Virus record (IMG/VR): IMGVR_UViG_3300025316_000050
Span: 1 to 31,420 of that record
Source of the DNA: a virus
Reading direction: 5' to 3' (one strand)
Length of the DNA: 31,420 bases
In this document: piece by piece, positions 29,715 to 31,420 of the stretch
How positions within the stretch are numbered: the stretch's first letter is position 1
Layout of the letters: each line of letters starts with the position of its first letter
The notes under the pieces: model-generated
The model's database searches: none
What the model was told of the DNA's origin: nothing
What the model saw: only the letters and a program-made list of their open reading frames with translations
Program-made: the position numbers and the translations under genes

Positions 29715-30445
29715 AGAAATGACTCCTTTTTAGCCTTGAACAAATCCAACAATTCGGCAAATTCTGTTGGGTATTCCTTCTTAAAATCCTCGTAAACCGT
29801 TTTGTTGACGCGGTAGATACTCTGCACGTCCTCGGCTGATTTCGTAAGCTCTACGGTCATTTTGGTGGCTTCTATGACCGTGTTCTTCCGGTCATCGCCC
29901 TCGAGCGATGGATTAACGCTGATCTTCCACTCAACCATTGGGTATTTTTCGCCAATATCCTTGAGTCCTGGGAACTCTTTTGAGTCCTTCAAGACTGTGG
30001 GTTTGGGGTTTTCGACCTTTTTGGGTTTGTCAACTTGTTGGGCAACTTGTTGGGCGGGCTTTGGGGGCTCCACTGGCGGGGCTGAATCGATGGGATCATT
30101 CTCGACCAACTCCATCGCGGTCATCCACAAATACCTTCTTTGGTAGGTTTCAACGGCGCCCAGATTTTGTATTTCATGTGCGCCTTTGAGGGAGGCGGTG
30201 GCCATAGGTGACTGGATAATCACCATTGTGCCGTCATCCACGTCTGTGATGGTCAAAGTGGCAAAGTCAGTCCCGTAGGATACGACGCCACAGAGCCCTA
30301 CTTTTTCGAAAATAAGCTGTACGGCCGGCAGAAAGTCTCCAAGTTCGAAGTACCTGTAGCCCTGAAAGCTGTTTTTCCCTGTCTTTTCGAGCTTGGCCAG
30401 TAGCAATTGGCATCTGGCATTCATCAGTTTTTTATGAACAGTCAT
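29711..30445 (-). CDS. erf: ERF-family single-strand annealing protein
   Basis: I start at the ATG at 30445 (244 residues), in an ATGA overlap with the nuclease stop and behind an AGGAAA site. The upstream in-frame ATG at 30499 lies inside the nuclease gene. The N-terminal domain has MTVHKKLMNARCQLLLAKLE, NSFQGYRYFELGDFLPAVQL and the ERF signature IQNLGAVETYQRRYLWM (residues 92-108). ERF proteins anneal complementary single strands in phage recombination and genome circularisation. A disordered Pro/Lys linker with AQQVAQQVDKPKKV (131-144) joins a C-terminal helical domain (about 165-244). The AQQVAQQV is encoded by two tandem copies of the dispersed word. Confidence 0.82.
   Translation of the reverse strand: MTVHKKLMNARCQLLLAKLEKTGKNSFQGYRYFELGDFLPAVQLIFEKVGLCGVVSYGTDFATLTITDVDDGTMVIIQSPMATASLKGAHEIQNLGAVETYQRRYLWMTAMELVENDPIDSAPPVEPPKPAQQVAQQVDKPKKVENPKPTVLKDSKEFPGLKDIGEKYPMVEWKISVNPSLEGDDRKNTVIEATKMTVELTKSAEDVQSIYRVNKTVYEDFKKEYPTEFAELLDLFKAKKESFL
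30031..30055 (+). repeat. Dispersed word, copies 12 and 13 (tandem pair)
   Basis: Two directly repeated 12-mers CAACTTGTTGGG starting at 30031 and 30043, read on the minus strand as A-Q-Q-V-A-Q-Q-V in the ERF linker. This looks like a 12-bp tandem duplication. Confidence 0.85.
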
Positions 30446-31320
30446 TCTTTTTCCTGTAGATATTGTTGATATTGATTGCAGAAACTGTTGACCTGACAAA
30501 ACGTCTCACAACGTGTTCTCTCGCCTGGCCGCGTCACAATTTCCGCCTTTCCTTTCACCGTAGTCAAGGCCTCTTGAGCCTCTAATACGCTTGTATGCAC
30601 GCTTGTGGCGCGCTTGTTGCCCTCTTTCATGATGGCGTAAGAGGTTGGTTTCTCCCACATCTGGTCTGGTGTACAGGGTGGAAGACTCCCGCCCATTTCA
30701 ACGTCCATTTCTGCGTTGGAATGTTCTTTTATTCTCTCGATGATGAATGCTTCTCTGACCTCAAAAGGCCATAGATGGATCGGTATGACCTTAATAGGGG
30801 CGTCTGGGTATCCTTGCCTCGATTCGGCGTCCCGACGGCTCCAATCGCGGATTATGGCCACGATCTCGACCTTCTGGACGGGCATCTGCTTGACCTTTTC
30901 GACCAACCAAGCATAAATGTTGAGCTGCAATTCCCAGTCGATCTTTTCATTCATGACCGCCCAAGCACCGGTAGTCTTGTAGTCATTGATCGTGACTGAT
31001 CCGTCTTCGTTGATGATCTGTAGATCGATTGCGCCAGAGATGGTCCAACCCTCAAGGGTGGTGGTGATCCGCTCTTCCACAACGTGGTTGTCGGCCTTTC
31101 CGTGCTCGAGGATGCCGTGGATAGCAGTCCCAAAGATCGACCAGACATTCTCGGTCACGTCACTCTCGAGTGAGTCCATATGAGCCTTGCGCAATTGGAC
31201 CAGTCTGGGCGCGGTGATCAGCTCGGTGGCAGACAAATGTGCTTTGCCCTTGCTGTAGGTGGGACGCTTCATGATATTCACGAAGGTCTCTGGAAGATTA
31301 AACTTGTTCGTTATTATCAT
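30442..31320 (-). CDS. PD-(D/E)XK nuclease, RecB/Cas4-like, with Cys cluster
   Basis: The 292-residue protein has the motifs of the RecB/Cas4-type nuclease core: H68 in FGTAIHGILE, D99 in SGAIDLQI, D113-Y-K115 in INDYKTT, and a QLNIYAW motif (132-138). Four Cys, C217 and C272-x3-C276-x5-C282, resemble the iron-sulphur cluster layout of Cas4 and AddB nucleases. The spacing is not identical. The enzyme would resect DNA ends to give single strands for the ERF protein encoded immediately downstream (ATGA overlap). The start is less certain: ATG 31320 lacks a strong ribosome site, and ATG 31272 is an alternative. Confidence 0.82.
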   Translation of the reverse strand: MIITNKFNLPETFVNIMKRPTYSKGKAHLSATELITAPRLVQLRKAHMDSLESDVTENVWSIFGTAIHGILEHGKADNHVVEERITTTLEGWTISGAIDLQIINEDGSVTINDYKTTGAWAVMNEKIDWELQLNIYAWLVEKVKQMPVQKVEIVAIIRDWSRRDAESRQGYPDAPIKVIPIHLWPFEVREAFIIERIKEHSNAEMDVEMGGSLPPCTPDQMWEKPTSYAIMKEGNKRATSVHTSVLEAQEALTTVKGKAEIVTRPGERTRCETFCQVNSFCNQYQQYLQEKE

Positions 31321-31420
31321 CGCGTGCTTTCATCATTTTGTCTGCCATCTCATAGCACAGCTTTGCATAATCATCGGCGTGCTTAGGGTCGCTGACCGGT
31401 CTTGATATGATTGCTTGCAT
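31298..31420 (-). CDS. Small early protein at window edge (possibly partial)
   Basis: A frame on the minus strand reads MQAIISRPVSDPKHADDYAK, then LCYEMADKMMKARDDNNEQV, and stops at 31298-31300, giving 40 residues from an ATG exactly at the window edge. The gene may start further upstream outside the window. The helical, charged sequence is protein-like, and the end overlaps the nuclease start by 23 bases, in keeping with the coupled early cluster. Function unknown. Confidence 0.5.
   Translation of the reverse strand: MQAIISRPVSDPKHADDYAKLCYEMADKMMKARDDNNEQV

Noticed and set aside
1-31420. tRNA genes, CRISPR arrays, insertion sequences, integrase and attachment sites
   Set aside because: No cloverleaf, regularly spaced repeats, transposase-like frame or integrase motif seen. 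Almost every base is covered by well-supported genes.

Overview
The window looks like part of the genome of a tailed double-stranded DNA phage (Caudoviricetes). The tail genes resemble podovirus or podovirus-like tails: P22 gp4-like and SU10-like adaptors, a P22 gp10-like hub, and very large proteins of the internal or ejected type. No long tape-measure gene is visible. The protein families resemble those of uncultured freshwater and marine phages. This comes from recalled family resemblance, not from a search, and the host cannot be read from the sequence. Genes are packed with almost no gaps, often sharing TAATG or ATGA stop-start overlaps. No stretch over 300 bases lacks a gene, and I see no tRNA, CRISPR array, insertion sequence, integrase or clear terminator. 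Terminase, portal, capsid and polymerase genes are not in the window.

Layout, plus strand. Positions 1-1215: a run of very small Lys/Gly/His-rich proteins, including one that is 45% histidine. Positions 1215-3902: head-tail connector region (P22 gp4-like adaptor, zinc-ribbon protein, two small basic proteins, SU10-type adaptor). Positions 3899-5868: two paralogous beta-rich structural proteins and a Gly/Val repeat protein. Positions 5872-8166: tail fibre with a YadA-like repeat body and a C-terminal S74 intramolecular chaperone. Positions 8175-10302: small accessory proteins, a membrane protein that appears to need a -1 frameshift, a GTA-type holin and an M15 peptidase endolysin. Positions 10306-12925: gp10-like tail hub and two small proteins. 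Positions 12960-27946: four large, largely low-complexity proteins (1216, 412, 470 and 2888 residues). The last combines a GHKL (Hsp90-like) ATPase domain, a zincin HEIAH site and an LPD38-like C-terminus, so it is a probable polyvalent protein carried in the virion.

Layout, minus strand. Positions 31420-27924 hold a convergent, tightly coupled early module: PD-(D/E)XK nuclease with a Cys cluster, ERF-type single-strand annealing protein, DUF736/SSB-like small protein, coiled-coil protein, a conserved phage protein, a ribbon-helix-helix-like protein, two small unknowns and a YbcO/DUF1364-like nuclease. The nuclease, annealing protein and SSB-like protein look like a phage recombination set.

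The least expected signal is a dispersed inverted-repeat word, CAAC-TT-GTTG (often extended to CCCAACTTGTTGGG). It occurs 13 times exactly, in both orientations and five coding registers, mostly inside genes and often in closely spaced pairs. A second is a textbook A_AAA_AAG slippery site followed by a hairpin at 9214-9253. Third is the giant GHKL-plus-zincin protein, with a candidate overprinted ORF in its linker.
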